A DNA stretch of 64,000 nt. Origin: Bugula neritina (Eukaryota; Bryozoa; Gymnolaemata; Cheilostomatida; Bugulidae). The position numbers and the translations under genes are program-made. The notes beneath the pieces are model-generated. The model made no database searches. It had not been told where the DNA came from and saw nothing but the letters and a program-made list of their open reading frames with translations. The stretch spans positions 8,458,751 through 8,522,750 of the forward strand of contig OZ037773.1 of NCBI GenBank assembly GCA_964035545.1, read 5' to 3'. Shown in pieces: positions 63,389 through 64,000 of the stretch (position 1 is its first letter; each line of letters opens with the position of its first letter).

Positions 63389-64000
63389 TCCCAAAGATTA
63401 GGGAGTTATTTAAGTCTAAGCTAAGTCACTCTTATAGACTATAGACTGACTCATATTTAATAGATATTTTATGGAATGCCATCATGTTGTTAGCAAGACG
63501 GTTCAAATGGTCTACTGGCTATGACTCATAAGTACTTCGAGAGTCGCCCTCCCTTTGCAGAATGTTTAGTATAAATAAATTGGAAAGGGGAAAAACTCGG
63601 TGCTAGAACTGTGTGTACATAATGTCAGGGCGGGCTGGTGTGGACTCTCTAACTGTCTCTCTACCTTAGTTCTCAGTCTACTAGCAGACTATGGCCAATA
63701 AATGCATTTGTTAATGCCAACTCATTTAGTTGTCTAGTAAGTGTTTTGCTATGTAAGCTCAGGATTGAGTTTTATTTTGCTATGCTAGTGGGCTATATAT
63801 TATATTGTTTTGTTACTTTATTTACCATGCTGGGCTACATGTCAATAGTTGTTTATTTCTACAAGTTCATTAAAAGTTGTTTATGTGTTGTTAATATTGT
63901 CGCTCATTTTTGGTGAGTGTTCATCGTACGAAAAAACTTGTGTCGATAACGATAACTTGTCTTGATGACAATAATAAATATGGCTGTAGTAATGAAATAT
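63389..64000 (+). other. NAPA 3' UTR and downstream flank
   Basis: Two AATAAA hexamers (63574-63579 and 63697-63702) are likely polyadenylation signals. No further gene is seen to the end of the window. Confidence 0.6.

Noticed and set aside
1-64000. CRISPR array, prophage, operon or other bacterial system
   Set aside because: The direct repeats are contiguous minisatellites without spacers, and all genes are spliced animal genes.

Overview
The window is nuclear DNA of an intron-rich invertebrate animal. All the protein genes are split by GT-AG introns, the sequence is AT-rich, and the recognisable products are animal or ciliary proteins: tectonic, dynein-2 light intermediate chain, alpha-SNAP, RRP8 and a PEAK/PRAG-like pseudokinase. 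A tRNA-derived SINE is present in three copies. There is no sign of a bacterial, plasmid or viral region. The phylum cannot be fixed from the sequence; a lophotrochozoan-type animal is a guess.

Layout: (1) 136-6524 (+), the 3' part of a gene for a long coiled-coil protein that I do not recognise. (2) 7083-9966 (-), RRP8, a nucleolar rRNA methyltransferase, convergent with gene 1. (3) 11675-16883 (+), a complete tectonic gene (609 aa) divergent from RRP8. (4) 19775-47100 (+), a 27-kb gene of 17 coding exons for a 1,595-aa Ser-rich protein. Its C-terminus matches the PEAK1/PRAG1 pseudokinase family. Its largest intron (8.4 kb) holds two SINEs and a minisatellite. (5) 48787-53168 (+), a coiled-coil protein with a C-terminal death domain, 5' end not found. 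(6) 54154-57918 (-), DYNC2LI1 (354 aa). (7) 59829-63388 (+), alpha-SNAP/NAPA (297 aa), divergent from DYNC2LI1. Exon phases join exactly throughout each model. The one exception is an apparent 1-nt frameshift near the N-terminus of RRP8.

The most unusual feature is the non-coding DNA. Introns are filled by many unrelated minisatellites. Several of these span an exon-intron junction, so the array repeats the end of the exon together with its splice donor. The clearest case is a 29-bp unit repeated about 26 times at 1373-2129. Both divergent promoter regions (RRP8/tectonic and DYNC2LI1/NAPA) carry about 1 kb of degenerate mosaics built from ATAATCATAATG-like and CTAGTAGTACTA-like words.

Functionally the genes are mostly independent housekeeping or signalling genes. 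Tectonic (ciliary transition zone) and DYNC2LI1 (retrograde intraflagellar transport) both serve cilia. No operon-like arrangement is seen.
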